49,220 nucleotides of DNA from the NCBI GenBank assembly GCA_037623315.1, contig JBBJJH010000027.1:1-49220 (forward strand), written 5' to 3'. The notes below the pieces were generated by a model. The model worked only from the letters and a program-made list of their open reading frames with translations. It did no database searches and was not told the DNA's origin. Of the stretch, positions 38,524-47,015 are shown one piece after another. The position numbers and the translations under genes were made by a program. The DNA is from Halanaerobiaceae bacterium ANBcell28. Its GTDB lineage: Bacteria > Bacillota > Halanaerobiia > Halanaerobiales > DTU029. Within the stretch, counting starts at the first letter, position 1, and every line of letters starts with the position of its first letter.

Positions 38524-39981
38524 ATGATTAATACTATAAGGAACTATAGTAAAGTTATAATTATTATTGTATGTGTTGCTATGGTTGTAACTGGTGCTAT
38601 GATGGGATATGGATTTATGGGTGGTGGATTTTCATCAGGAGATATAGTTCAGTCTGCAAATATTGCTGTTGTAAATGGGAATAATATAAGTCAGGAACAT
38701 TATTATTCTATTTTGAGGAATTATGTTGCAGGTATGGAAGATATACCACGTGCACAAGAAGTACCATTAAAACTTGATGTTTTAAATTTAGTTATTGAAA
38801 GAGAACTTATTATGGAAATTGCTGATGATTCTAATTTTAGGTCTCAAATTAGTGATGAAGATGTAGATGAGGTTATAGTTGAAATACTTGAAGAAAACCA
38901 AATGACAGAAGATGAACTATTAAATCTTTTAGAGATGACTAACAGAACTATGACACAATTCAGGACAGAAATTAAAAGAGATCTTGATCAAAATAATATA
39001 ATTGAACAGGTATTAGAAGAAAAAGTATTTAAAAATATTGTAGTTAGTGAAGAAGAAATAATTAATTCTTATGAGCAGATTCATCCGCAATTAATAGTAC
39101 AAAGATTTGCTGATGATAAAGATCATGCCGAAGAGAAAATTAATGATATTAATCAAGAATTATTAGACGGTGTTAAGTTTCTTGATTTAGCAGAGGAACA
39201 TTCTGATATGCCTAATGTAGACTTGGGTAAAATATCCAGAGATAATAATCGTTTGCCAGCAGATGTTACTGAGCTAGCATTTGGACTTGATAAAGGTTTG
39301 AGTGAAATTATTGAAGGCGAAGATGCTTTTTATATTTTTAATATACTCGAAAAAAGAGTGGCAGTAGGCGAAGATTATGAAGATAGTAAGGAAGAAATTG
39401 AGAAAAATATAAGACGTGAAAAAGAAATGCTTGCACTTAGTGATTGGTTAGAAGAATTAAAATCAAATAGTAACATTCAAATTAATGATCCTGTTCTTAG
39501 TGGTTTTAAAGCATTGCAATCAGGTGATATAAATATTGCTATAGAGGAATTAGAGACAGCATTAGAACGTAATCCTGCAGCAATGACCTATGTATATCTA
39601 GCTGAAGCATATAATGCTGATTATCAGTTGGACAAGGCTCAAGAAATATACGAAAGAGCTATTGAAGATTATTCATTCGATTGGGAACTGCATTATCAAT
39701 ATGCAGAATTTATGATGGAATTAGATAATGCAGATAAAGCTATATCTTTATTAGATCGAGCTTCTGAATTGGCTGGTCCTAATATTATGGCTCAGTATCA
39801 AATTTATATGGGTTTTGCAATGATGGGTGCTGAAGAAAAAGCTGAAGCTATTATGGAAAAAATAAGTGATTATCAAGAGCAAATGCAAATACAAGAAGAA
39901 GCTATTGAAGATACAAGTGCTATTGACGAAGCAATAGGAGAAGTTGAGATAGGTGAAATTGAATTTGCACCTGAAAATTAG
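38524..39981 (+). CDS. Membrane-anchored SurA/parvulin-like chaperone with TPR repeats
   Basis: The 485-residue product has an N-terminal membrane anchor (about 11-33), a SurA-type N-terminal region (about 45-180), a parvulin-like PPIase region (about 195-290, with FLDLAEEHSDMPNVDLGKIS and FGLDKGLSEII) and a TPR-like C terminus (about 330-450, with AIEELETALERNPAAMTYVY). The usual parvulin HILV histidine is replaced (LIVQRF), so catalysis is doubtful and a holdase role fits better. It is probably displayed outside the membrane. ATG 38524 follows AAGGAGTG. Confidence 0.82.
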   Translation: MINTIRNYSKVIIIIVCVAMVVTGAMMGYGFMGGGFSSGDIVQSANIAVVNGNNISQEHYYSILRNYVAGMEDIPRAQEVPLKLDVLNLVIERELIMEIADDSNFRSQISDEDVDEVIVEILEENQMTEDELLNLLEMTNRTMTQFRTEIKRDLDQNNIIEQVLEEKVFKNIVVSEEEIINSYEQIHPQLIVQRFADDKDHAEEKINDINQELLDGVKFLDLAEEHSDMPNVDLGKISRDNNRLPADVTELAFGLDKGLSEIIEGEDAFYIFNILEKRVAVGEDYEDSKEEIEKNIRREKEMLALSDWLEELKSNSNIQINDPVLSGFKALQSGDINIAIEELETALERNPAAMTYVYLAEAYNADYQLDKAQEIYERAIEDYSFDWELHYQYAEFMMELDNADKAISLLDRASELAGPNIMAQYQIYMGFAMMGAEEKAEAIMEKISDYQEQMQIQEEAIEDTSAIDEAIGEVEIGEIEFAPEN

Positions 39982-40053
39982 GAGTAATTATTGAATTATA
40001 AATACTAAAATAGAAATAATAAAAGTAATAAGATATAAATATGAGGTGAGCAA

Positions 40054-41322
40054 ATGAAGTTAAATGCACCACGGGGGACAAATGATATTTTGCCCCCGTT
40101 TTCTTTAAAATGGCAGTACATTGAAGAAGTAGCGCGGAAAGTATTATCAAATTATAATTATGAAGAGATTAGAACGCCAATTTTTGAATACACAGAACTC
40201 TTCCAAAGAGGTATAGGGGAAACTACTGATGTTGTAGAAAAAGAAATGTATACTTTTGAGGATAAGGGTGGTAGGAGTATTACACTGCGTCCTGAAGGAA
40301 CTGCTTCTGTAGTGCGTTCTTTTATGGAAAATAAATTATATGGGCTAGCACAACCTCAAAAGTTCTATTACATAGGACCGATGTTTAGATATGAAAGACC
40401 ACAAGCGGGTAGATTTCGTCAATTCCATCAGTTTGGAGTTGAGGTGTTTGGGGCAGATGACCCAGCTCTTGATGCAGAGGTAATTTCTTTAGGTGTTAAT
40501 TATCTAAATAGATTAGGTTTAGATAATCTAGAGGTTTATATCAATAGTATTGGTTGTCCAGAGTGTAGGGAAGAATATTTAAATAAGTTAAAAAATTATC
40601 TATCTGCTCATAAAGAAGGTTTATGTTATGATTGTACAAATAGGTTTGAACGTAATGCTTTAAGAGTATTAGATTGTAAAGAAGATAGTTGTTCAAAAAT
40701 CGTTCATGATGCACCAAGTATTCTTGACAATCTGTGTGAACATTGTGCTGAACATTTTGATTTAGTTAAATCATATCTAGATTCTCTGGAAATTAATTAT
40801 ATCATTGATGATAAATTAGTTAGGGGTCTTGATTATTATACTAATACAGCTTTTGAAATAAAATATAATGGTTTAGGAGCTCAAGACACTGTGCTTGGTG
40901 GTGGCCGATACAATAAATTAGCAGATGAAATTGGTGGTAAAGATATTCCCGCGGTGGGTTTTGCTATGGGGATGGAGAGGTTACTTCTGATTTTAGAAGA
41001 ACAAGAAGTAGAGTTACCAATAGATAAGGATCTTGATTTATATATAACAACAATTGGAGATAATGCTAAAAAGGCTGCATTTAAATATATTTATCAGCTT
41101 CGTAATAACGGTTTTAAAACAGAGATTGATTATTTGGAACGAAGTGTAAAAGGTCAAATGAAGGCTGCTGATAGAATGAATGCTACTTATACTATTATTT
41201 TAGGCCAGGATGAATTAGATTCTGGTAAGGCAAGTATAAAAAATATGAAAAATGGTGAACAGGAAGAAATAGAATTAAAAAAATTGCTTCCTAAAATGCA
41301 AAAAATATTCTTTGATAATTAG
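40054..41322 (+). CDS. hisS: Histidyl-tRNA synthetase
   Basis: HisRS (422 residues) is a class II synthetase. It begins with APRGTNDILP. Motif 2 includes YYIGPMFRYERPQAGRFRQF; the histidine-specific LVRGLDYYTNTAFE and motif 3 with AVGFAMGMERLL follow, then the C-terminal anticodon domain. ATG 40054 follows TGAGGTGAG. The 72-base upstream gap is too short for a T-box. hisS-aspS is the conserved pairing in Bacillota. Confidence 0.98.
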   Translation: MKLNAPRGTNDILPPFSLKWQYIEEVARKVLSNYNYEEIRTPIFEYTELFQRGIGETTDVVEKEMYTFEDKGGRSITLRPEGTASVVRSFMENKLYGLAQPQKFYYIGPMFRYERPQAGRFRQFHQFGVEVFGADDPALDAEVISLGVNYLNRLGLDNLEVYINSIGCPECREEYLNKLKNYLSAHKEGLCYDCTNRFERNALRVLDCKEDSCSKIVHDAPSILDNLCEHCAEHFDLVKSYLDSLEINYIIDDKLVRGLDYYTNTAFEIKYNGLGAQDTVLGGGRYNKLADEIGGKDIPAVGFAMGMERLLLILEEQEVELPIDKDLDLYITTIGDNAKKAAFKYIYQLRNNGFKTEIDYLERSVKGQMKAADRMNATYTIILGQDELDSGKASIKNMKNGEQEEIELKKLLPKMQKIFFDN

Positions 41323-41341
41323 TTGATAAGGAAGAAATAGT

Positions 41342-41395
41342 AAGGAATATGGGGAATGGTTGTTGTTCTTTATTGAAGAATGATAATTATTCCTT
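41342..41395 (+). promoter_or_regulatory. Stem-loop in the hisS-aspS gap
   Basis: AAGGAAT (41342-41348) pairs with ATTCCTT (41389-41395), and an inner stem TTCTT/AAGAA (41366-41380) can form between them. TTG TATTC follows rather than a clean T run. It could be a weak hisS terminator or an aspS leader structure. Confidence 0.35.
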
Positions 41396-41441
41396 TTGTA
41401 TTCAGTAAATTGATATATTTATAGAAACAGGAGGGAATTTT

Positions 41442-43235
41442 ATGCTTAAAAGAAAAGAAAAATTGAAAAGAACACATCAATGTACTTCTCTATCGAAAGC
41501 TAATGCTGGTGAAGAAGTGGTTATTACAGGATGGGTGCAAAAACGAAGAGACTTTGGCGGAATGATCTTTATAGATTTAAGAGACAGGTCAGGTATAGTT
41601 CAAGTCGTTTTTAATCCTGATATAGATGCTGAGTCATTTGAAAAAGCGAATAAGTTACGTTCTGAATATGTAATTGTAGTTTCTGGTCAAGTGGAAGTAA
41701 GACCGGAAGGTAATGTTAATGAAGAAATGTTAACAGGAGAAATTGAAATTAATGCTTTAAAATTAGAAGTATTAGATAGCGCTAAGACACCACCGTTTTT
41801 AATAATGGATGACGTAGATGCAAGTGAAGATTTGCGTCTGAAATATAGATATTTAGATTTGAGAAGGCCTTTAATGAAGGATATTATAGGACTTAGACAT
41901 AAAGTTATGAAAAGAACTAGGGATTTTCTAGATAGTCAAGGATTTTGGGAAATAGAAACTCCTATATTGACTAAAAGTTCACCTGAAGGTGCAAGAGATT
42001 ACCTAGTTCCAAGTAGGGTTAATCCGGGTTCGTTCTTTGCTCTTCCTCAGTCTCCTCAACTGTTTAAACAAATGTTAATGCTATCGGGTATGGAAAAGTA
42101 TTTTCAAATAGCCCGTTGCTTTAGAGATGAAGACCTTAGAGCGAACAGACAACCTGAGTTTACACAAATAGATATTGAGATGTCATTTATAGAAGAAGAG
42201 GATATTTTTTCGTTAACTGATGGGTTGATAAGATCTTTGTTTGAGTTAGTCGATATAGAAGTTCCAAAGAAAATTCCAATGATGACATATGATGAGGCTA
42301 TAGATAGATTTGGCTCTGATAAACCGGATTTACGTTTTGGAATGGAGTTACATAATGTTACTTCTGTTCTTGAAGATAGTGAATTTAAAGTGTTTAGCGC
42401 AACTATAAAAAATGGTGGGCAGGTAAAAGGTATAAATTTCAAGGGTGGAGCAAGTTCTCCGAGAAGAAAAATTGATGAATACACGGAATTTGTAAAAAAT
42501 TACCAAGCTAAAGGTTTAGCCTGGGTAGCTCTTAAGGATGATGAAATAAAATCACCTATAGCTAAATTTTTAAGTGAAGAAGAAATAGATAATCTAATCT
42601 CTTCTTTAAATGCTGAACAAGGAGATTTATTATTATTTGTAGCGGATAAACCTAAAGTTGTTGCTAATTCACTAGCTAATTTGAGATTGAAAATAGCTAA
42701 AGATGAAGAACTTATTGAAGATAATTCCTATGAATTTCTTTGGATAGTTGATTTCCCTATGTTTGAATACGATGAGGAAGAAGACCGCTGTGTAGCATTA
42801 CATCATCCGTTTACTTCTCCTCTTGAAGAGGATATTCATCTATTAGAAACAAATCCACTAAAAGTTAAGTCAAAAGCTTATGATTTAGTTTTAAATGGAG
42901 AAGAAGTCGGAGGTGGTAGTATTAGGATTCATAATAGGAATCTTCAAGAAAAGATATTTGCTGCTTTGAAGATAGATGAAGATGAAGCTAATGATAAATT
43001 CGGTTATCTTTTGGAAGCATTTGAGTATGGTACTCCTCCTCACGGTGGCATTGCTTTTGGTTTAGATCGTTTAATTATGATTTTAAGTGGGACTGACTCT
43101 ATTAGAGATGTTATAGCTTTTCCAAAAACACAAAAAGCAACATCTCCTATGACAAAATCACCATCAAGTGTATCATTGAAACAATTAGATGAATTAGGGA
43201 TTAGAGTTGTTAATAAAGAGAATGATTGTGAATAA
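41442..43235 (+). CDS. aspS: Aspartyl-tRNA synthetase
   Basis: AspRS (597 residues) is of the bacterial type. The anticodon-binding OB fold has GWVQKRRDFGGMIFIDLRDRSG; class II motif 2 is RCFRDEDLRANRQPEFTQID; a bacterial GAD insertion occupies about 285-425; motif 3 is GIAFGLDRLIMIL. Whether it also charges tRNA-Asn cannot be told from sequence by eye. ATG 41442 follows AGGAGGG. A 119-base leader between hisS and aspS contains a possible hairpin. Confidence 0.98.
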   Translation: MLKRKEKLKRTHQCTSLSKANAGEEVVITGWVQKRRDFGGMIFIDLRDRSGIVQVVFNPDIDAESFEKANKLRSEYVIVVSGQVEVRPEGNVNEEMLTGEIEINALKLEVLDSAKTPPFLIMDDVDASEDLRLKYRYLDLRRPLMKDIIGLRHKVMKRTRDFLDSQGFWEIETPILTKSSPEGARDYLVPSRVNPGSFFALPQSPQLFKQMLMLSGMEKYFQIARCFRDEDLRANRQPEFTQIDIEMSFIEEEDIFSLTDGLIRSLFELVDIEVPKKIPMMTYDEAIDRFGSDKPDLRFGMELHNVTSVLEDSEFKVFSATIKNGGQVKGINFKGGASSPRRKIDEYTEFVKNYQAKGLAWVALKDDEIKSPIAKFLSEEEIDNLISSLNAEQGDLLLFVADKPKVVANSLANLRLKIAKDEELIEDNSYEFLWIVDFPMFEYDEEEDRCVALHHPFTSPLEEDIHLLETNPLKVKSKAYDLVLNGEEVGGGSIRIHNRNLQEKIFAALKIDEDEANDKFGYLLEAFEYGTPPHGGIAFGLDRLIMILSGTDSIRDVIAFPKTQKATSPMTKSPSSVSLKQLDELGIRVVNKENDCE

Positions 43236-43261
43236 GATAATATCCAAAAAGATTAGATTAA

Positions 43262-43561
43262 TTAGACTAATTTATTTTCAAAGACTGAAATGATATCATG
43301 TACTGCATTTGCACCTCTAGATATTATTATGCCTGTGATTATAAAATCAATTATCTCATAAGAAATGAATATATTTAGATTTGTTAGAATTCCGACTCTT
43401 GTTGTAATACAAAGAGTAACACCAACAACGGCAGAAGCAACACGACTGCCGTTTTTTTTATGTCCTTCTTTAATTGACGGTATTACAGCCTTGATGCTGT
43501 TTGTTAAAACTTCTACAATAACTGCTAATAAAATAATTGTAGTTAGAGATTGTGCTATCAT
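43262..43561 (-). CDS. Small three-helix membrane protein, unknown function
   Basis: This is the only minus-strand gene I support. It codes 99 residues with three hydrophobic segments (about 5-25, 40-58 and 65-83) and a C-terminal ITGIIISRGANAVHDII motif that resembles small membrane or holin-like proteins found in Clostridia. On the minus strand an AAAGGAGGAA site lies 6-7 bases before its ATG, which is strong evidence for translation. The gene is convergent with aspS and divergent from 6S RNA. Its function is unknown and the holin comparison is weak. Confidence 0.72.
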   Translation of the reverse strand: MIAQSLTTIILLAVIVEVLTNSIKAVIPSIKEGHKKNGSRVASAVVGVTLCITTRVGILTNLNIFISYEIIDFIITGIIISRGANAVHDIISVFENKLV

Positions 43562-43668
43562 TATACATTCCTCCTTTTGGAATAAATAAGTAATGTTCTA
43601 ATAAAAACTATGTTTTCAAGATGTTTTTTATTACCAAAAATAACTATTAATCCTATGACTTAAAATAC

Positions 43669-43697
43669 TTGCATTGCAATATCTTTTATGATAATAT
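43669..43697 (+). promoter_or_regulatory. Probable promoter for 6S RNA
   Basis: TTGCAT (43669-43674), 17 bases, TAATAT (43692-43697) precede the RNA. A second overlapping pair, TTGCAA (43674-43679) and TATAAC (43697-43702), is also 17 bases apart, so the exact start is uncertain. Confidence 0.55.
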
Positions 43698-43704
43698 ATA
43701 ACTA

Positions 43705-43906
43705 ACTTAAGAGTTGTTGGTTCTACCGTGTGCGTGATGGTTAATAATGTTTTGACCAACACCAAAACATAGGGAGCCTGGTCTCTATTTGCAGCACATA
43801 AGCCTTTTTAAAAGGAAATGTAAACCAGATAGGAGGGCACCCACCTGGAAGACAGGGATCAAAATGAATAATCACACGGCATGGTGGGCCGCAGCAATAC
43901 TGAAAA
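43705..43906 (+). ncRNA. ssrS: 6S RNA
   Basis: 6S RNA mimics an open promoter and holds sigma-A RNA polymerase. CCGTGTG (43726-43732) pairs with CACACGG (43873-43879) and TTTTGA (43750-43755) with TCAAAA (43859-43864), leaving the large central bubble between. The outer stem joins TTGTTG (43714-43719) to CAGCAA (43892-43897), and the GCAGCAATACTGAAAAG end is typical. The position between aspS and rarA matches bsrA of Bacillus. Ends are approximate. Confidence 0.88.
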
Positions 43907-43909
43907 GAT

Positions 43910-43937
43910 AACTAACCTTGAAAGGTTAGTTTTTTTA
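43910..43937 (+). terminator. Intrinsic terminator after 6S RNA
   Basis: ACTAACCT and AGGTTAGT form an 8-bp stem with a TGAA loop, followed by seven T residues, ending just before the cyclo-ligase gene. Some read-through would express that gene. Confidence 0.85.
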
Positions 43938-43955
43938 GTGGAAAAAGGTGATCTT

Positions 43956-44546
43956 GTGCTTAGTAAAGAAAAATTGCGGAATAAATATTTAGATATACGT
44001 AAAGGATTTTCTAAAGAGAAAGTTAATACAGTGAGTAAAAAAATTTTTGAAACATTTATTGTTTTACCCTATATAAAAAGAGATCTTAGCTTTCTCATTT
44101 ATTACTCTTTTCGTAATGAAATAATTACTACTAAGATAATTAGAGAATTATTAGAGAGAAAGAAAGATGTTTATCTACCATACATAAGAGATGATAAAAA
44201 GGAATTGGAAATTGGTCAAATTGAGAATTTGAAAACTGATATTAAATCAGGTATGTGGGGTATTAAAGAACCGTTATCAAGAGATAATATTCCGTTAAGT
44301 AAAATCGATATAGTAGTTGTGCCTGGTTTACTTTTTTCTAGAAATGGTTATCGTATTGGTTATGGTGGAGGGTATTACGATAAATTATTAGCAAAAAAAG
44401 ATAATAATACTATTTCTATAGGTTTGTCGTTTGATGATTTTTTATTTGATGAACTACCAAATGATAGATATGATTTGCCTGTTGATATAATCTTGACTGA
44501 AAAAAAAATCATATATATACGGGGAGATATCAATGAATTTATTTGA
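43956..44546 (+). CDS. 5-formyltetrahydrofolate cyclo-ligase
   Basis: The 196-residue product converts 5-formyl-THF to 5,10-methenyl-THF with ATP. The signature GRNGYRIGYGGGYYDKLLAK-like segment (about 131-150) and VPGLLF are clear. GTG 43956 follows AAAGGTG (43944-43950) and gives the normal MLSKEKLRNKYLDIRKGF start. The frame is open upstream through the 6S RNA terminator, but that extension is not credible. The end overlaps rarA by 14 bases. The 6S RNA-cyclo-ligase order mirrors proteobacterial ssrS-ygfA. Confidence 0.93.
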   Translation: MLSKEKLRNKYLDIRKGFSKEKVNTVSKKIFETFIVLPYIKRDLSFLIYYSFRNEIITTKIIRELLERKKDVYLPYIRDDKKELEIGQIENLKTDIKSGMWGIKEPLSRDNIPLSKIDIVVVPGLLFSRNGYRIGYGGGYYDKLLAKKDNNTISIGLSFDDFLFDELPNDRYDLPVDIILTEKKIIYIRGDINEFI

Positions 44547-45855
44547 ACATGAAAGCCAAAATAGAGTTGATGATAAGCCGCTTGCTTTTAGGATGCGACC
44601 AAATAATTTAGATGAAGTATATGGACAGGAAGATATTATTGGTGAAGGTAAATTACTTTATAGAGCAATTAAAGCCGACAGAGTACAGTCGCTAATATTA
44701 TATGGTCCTCCTGGGACTGGTAAAACTAGTATTGCTCAGGTAATTGCAAAACAGACAAAATCGGAATTTATACGTTTGAATGCAGTTACATCTGGAGTAA
44801 AAGATTTGCGAAAGGTAATCGAAAAAGGGAAAAACAACAAAAGTTTACATAATAAAAAAACCATATTGTTTATAGATGAGATTCATCGCTTTAATAAATC
44901 ACAACAAGATGCACTTCTACCTGCTGTTGAAGAAGGAATAATTATTATGATAGGTGCCACTACTGAAAATCCTTATTTTGAAGTTAATTCACCTTTGTTA
45001 TCTCGATCTAGAATATTTCGATTAAATCCTCTATCTGAAACAGATTTAATAAATATTTTAAAAAAAGCCTTGGGTGATGTTGAAAAAGGTTTAGGCGAAT
45101 ATCATGTAGATATTAGTGATAAAGAATTTAAGTTAATTGCAAAACTTTCTAATGGAGATGCTAGAACTGCATTAAATGCATTAGAATTGGCAGTTTTAAC
45201 TACTCCTCCTGATAGAAATGGTCTAATAAGAATTGATTCAGATATAATAACTGAGTCATTACAAAAAAAAGCTTTGAATTATGATAAAGATGGCGATGCA
45301 CATTATGATACTATCTCGGCTTTTATAAAAAGTATGCGTGGTTCCGACCCAGATGCCGCTGTTTTTTGGTTAGCAATAATGTTAGAAGCAGGAGAAGATC
45401 CTAAGTTTATAGCTAGAAGAGTAATTGTACATGCTGCCGAAGATGTTGGTCTTGCAGATCCGCATGCTCTTGAAGTAGCTATTTCTGCTGCTAAAGCTGT
45501 TGAATTTGTTGGTCTTCCAGAGGCGAGAATTCCACTGGCTGAAGCTGTTTTATATATTGCCACAGCACCAAAAAGTAATTCAGTCGTAAGCGCGATAGAT
45601 TCAGCTATCAACTTTGTAAGAAATAATAATATTGGTACAGTCCCAATGCATCTTCGCGATGCCCATTATAAAGGGGCTAAAAACTTAGGGCATGGTTTAG
45701 AATATAAATATCCTCATGATTATTCAAAAAATTATGTAAAACAACAGTATTTTCCAGATGGTTTAGAAAAACTTAGTTTTTATAAAGCAGGTAAACATGG
45801 GATGGAAAAAATTATAGATAAACGAATGATGAGCTTGGAATTGGAGGAAGAATAA
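44533..45855 (+). CDS. rarA: Replication-associated recombination protein RarA
   Basis: RarA/MgsA (440 residues) is an AAA+ ATPase acting at stalled forks. It has LAFRMRPNNLDEVYGQED, Walker A GPPGTGKT at 58-65, Walker B FIDEIHRFNKSQQD, the GATTENPYFEVN sensor and the C-terminal tetramerisation region with ARRVIVHAAEDVGLADP and DAHYKGAKNLGHG. ATG 44533 lies in the end of the cyclo-ligase gene after GGGGAGAT. Its stop shares one base with the next gene. Confidence 0.97.
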   Translation: MNLFEHESQNRVDDKPLAFRMRPNNLDEVYGQEDIIGEGKLLYRAIKADRVQSLILYGPPGTGKTSIAQVIAKQTKSEFIRLNAVTSGVKDLRKVIEKGKNNKSLHNKKTILFIDEIHRFNKSQQDALLPAVEEGIIIMIGATTENPYFEVNSPLLSRSRIFRLNPLSETDLINILKKALGDVEKGLGEYHVDISDKEFKLIAKLSNGDARTALNALELAVLTTPPDRNGLIRIDSDIITESLQKKALNYDKDGDAHYDTISAFIKSMRGSDPDAAVFWLAIMLEAGEDPKFIARRVIVHAAEDVGLADPHALEVAISAAKAVEFVGLPEARIPLAEAVLYIATAPKSNSVVSAIDSAINFVRNNNIGTVPMHLRDAHYKGAKNLGHGLEYKYPHDYSKNYVKQQYFPDGLEKLSFYKAGKHGMEKIIDKRMMSLELEEE

Positions 45856-46481
45856 TGAATGAAAAATATCATGTACCAGCTCAAAATATTCGGCTATTAA
45901 ATAAAGTTAAAGATAGTAAGTTTTATGGAGACATAAAATATGTACGCACAGAAAAAGAAGCTCAAGCTTTTTTAAATATGATTAAAGAAGAATTTAACGA
46001 CGCGAGCCATAATGTAAGTGCTTATAGAATACAATCTGACAATATATTTATAGAAAAATACGATGATGATGGGGAACCTGCATCATCATCAGGCCCTCCA
46101 ATTTTACAAGCGATTACTGGCGCTAGCTTGACTAATACTATAATTGTAGTAACAAGATATTTTGGAGGTACTAAATTAGGAATCGGTGGATTGATTAGAG
46201 CATATGGTGAAACTGCCAGATTGTTAATTAGAGAAGCTGGTTTAAGAATACTTAGTTTACATAATGTTGTTAAGGTGAGAGTAGATTATCAGCTCATTGG
46301 TACTGTTTTAGGACAGATAGAATCGTTTAATTTGGAACTTTTGAAAACAGAATATAGCAATGAGGGTGTGGATATATTTTTTTTAATTAAGTCTAATAGA
46401 TACTCTCATGTGGAAAAGGTTTTGGTTGAGAAAACAGCGAATAACATAAAAATGAGAAAAATTGAAAATAAATATATATAA
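45855..46481 (+). CDS. YigZ/IMPACT-family protein
   Basis: The 208-residue protein matches the YigZ family. The N-terminal IMPACT domain has SKFYGDI, DDDGEPASSSGPPIL and IIVVTRYFGGTKLGIGGLIRAYG, followed by a small C-terminal DUF1949 domain. Eukaryotic IMPACT regulates Gcn2; the bacterial role is unknown, and these proteins are sometimes annotated as putative translation regulators. It is coupled to rarA by a one-base overlap. Confidence 0.93.
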   Translation: MNEKYHVPAQNIRLLNKVKDSKFYGDIKYVRTEKEAQAFLNMIKEEFNDASHNVSAYRIQSDNIFIEKYDDDGEPASSSGPPILQAITGASLTNTIIVVTRYFGGTKLGIGGLIRAYGETARLLIREAGLRILSLHNVVKVRVDYQLIGTVLGQIESFNLELLKTEYSNEGVDIFFLIKSNRYSHVEKVLVEKTANNIKMRKIENKYI

Positions 46482-46486
46482 ATCAA

Positions 46487-46515
46487 TTGACAAGATATTA
46501 TTATTGTGTTAAAAT
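46487..46515 (+). promoter_or_regulatory. Promoter for the Fe-S module
   Basis: TTGACA (46487-46492), a 17-base spacer and TAAAAT (46510-46515) precede the Rrf2-type regulator gene. ATACTCGGAATT at about 46535-46546, between the -10 and the ATG, could be a half operator for an Rrf2 protein, but no full palindrome is evident. Confidence 0.78.
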
Positions 46516-46561
46516 ATCTTTAAAGTTGAGGAAAATACTCGGAATTGAAAGGGGATAATAT

Positions 46562-47002
46562 ATGAAAGTATCGACCAGGGGTAGATATGGTTTAAGGGCT
46601 ATGGTAGATTTAGCCGTTACTCAAAATGATGGAGCTATTCCATTACGCCAAATATCAGAACGCCAGAATATCTCGGAACAATATTTAGAGCAATTATTTG
46701 CTAGTTTAAGAAAAGCTGGTATTGTAAAAAGTGTAAGAGGAGCACATGGGGGATATCTTTTAAATCATAAAGCAGAGGATATTACCGTTAAAGATATTAT
46801 AACAGCATTAGAAGGTCCTATTGCACCTGTAGATTGTGTACTTTCTGAAGATGAGTGTGATAATAGTAAGGATTGTGTTACTCACCAAGTTTGGATTAAA
46901 GTTAAAAAAAATATTGATCAAATATTAGATTCTGTTACATTGTTAGAACTAAAAGAAGAATATAAAAAACAAAAAACTACAGATTTTATTTATCATATAT
47001 AG
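46562..47002 (+). CDS. iscR: Rrf2-family regulator, IscR-like
   Basis: The 146-residue Rrf2 winged-helix protein begins MKVSTRGRYGLRAMVDLA and has the ISERQNISEQYLEQLFASLRKAGIVKSVRG DNA-binding part in two conserved blocks. Cysteines C92, C99 and C105 plus H108 match the [2Fe-2S] ligand set of IscR (Cys92/98/104, His107 in E. coli) with one residue of extra spacing. This argues for a cluster-sensing repressor of iscS/iscU rather than a CymR-type regulator, which lacks the three cysteines. ATG 46562 follows AAAGGGGAT. Confidence 0.88.
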   Translation: MKVSTRGRYGLRAMVDLAVTQNDGAIPLRQISERQNISEQYLEQLFASLRKAGIVKSVRGAHGGYLLNHKAEDITVKDIITALEGPIAPVDCVLSEDECDNSKDCVTHQVWIKVKKNIDQILDSVTLLELKEEYKKQKTTDFIYHI

Positions 47003-47015
47003 AAGGAGTGGAATT

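Noticed and set aside
39982-40053. T-box before hisS
   Set aside because: The gap is only 72 bases and contains no T-box consensus or large stem-loop.
43365-43589. Plus-strand frame opposite the small membrane gene
   Set aside because: No ribosome binding site and no recognisable pattern; the minus-strand frame has a near-perfect Shine-Dalgarno site.
43881-43955. Longer N terminus for the cyclo-ligase
   Set aside because: The extension is translated from the 3' end and terminator of 6S RNA; GTG 43956 has a good ribosome binding site and the family amino terminus.
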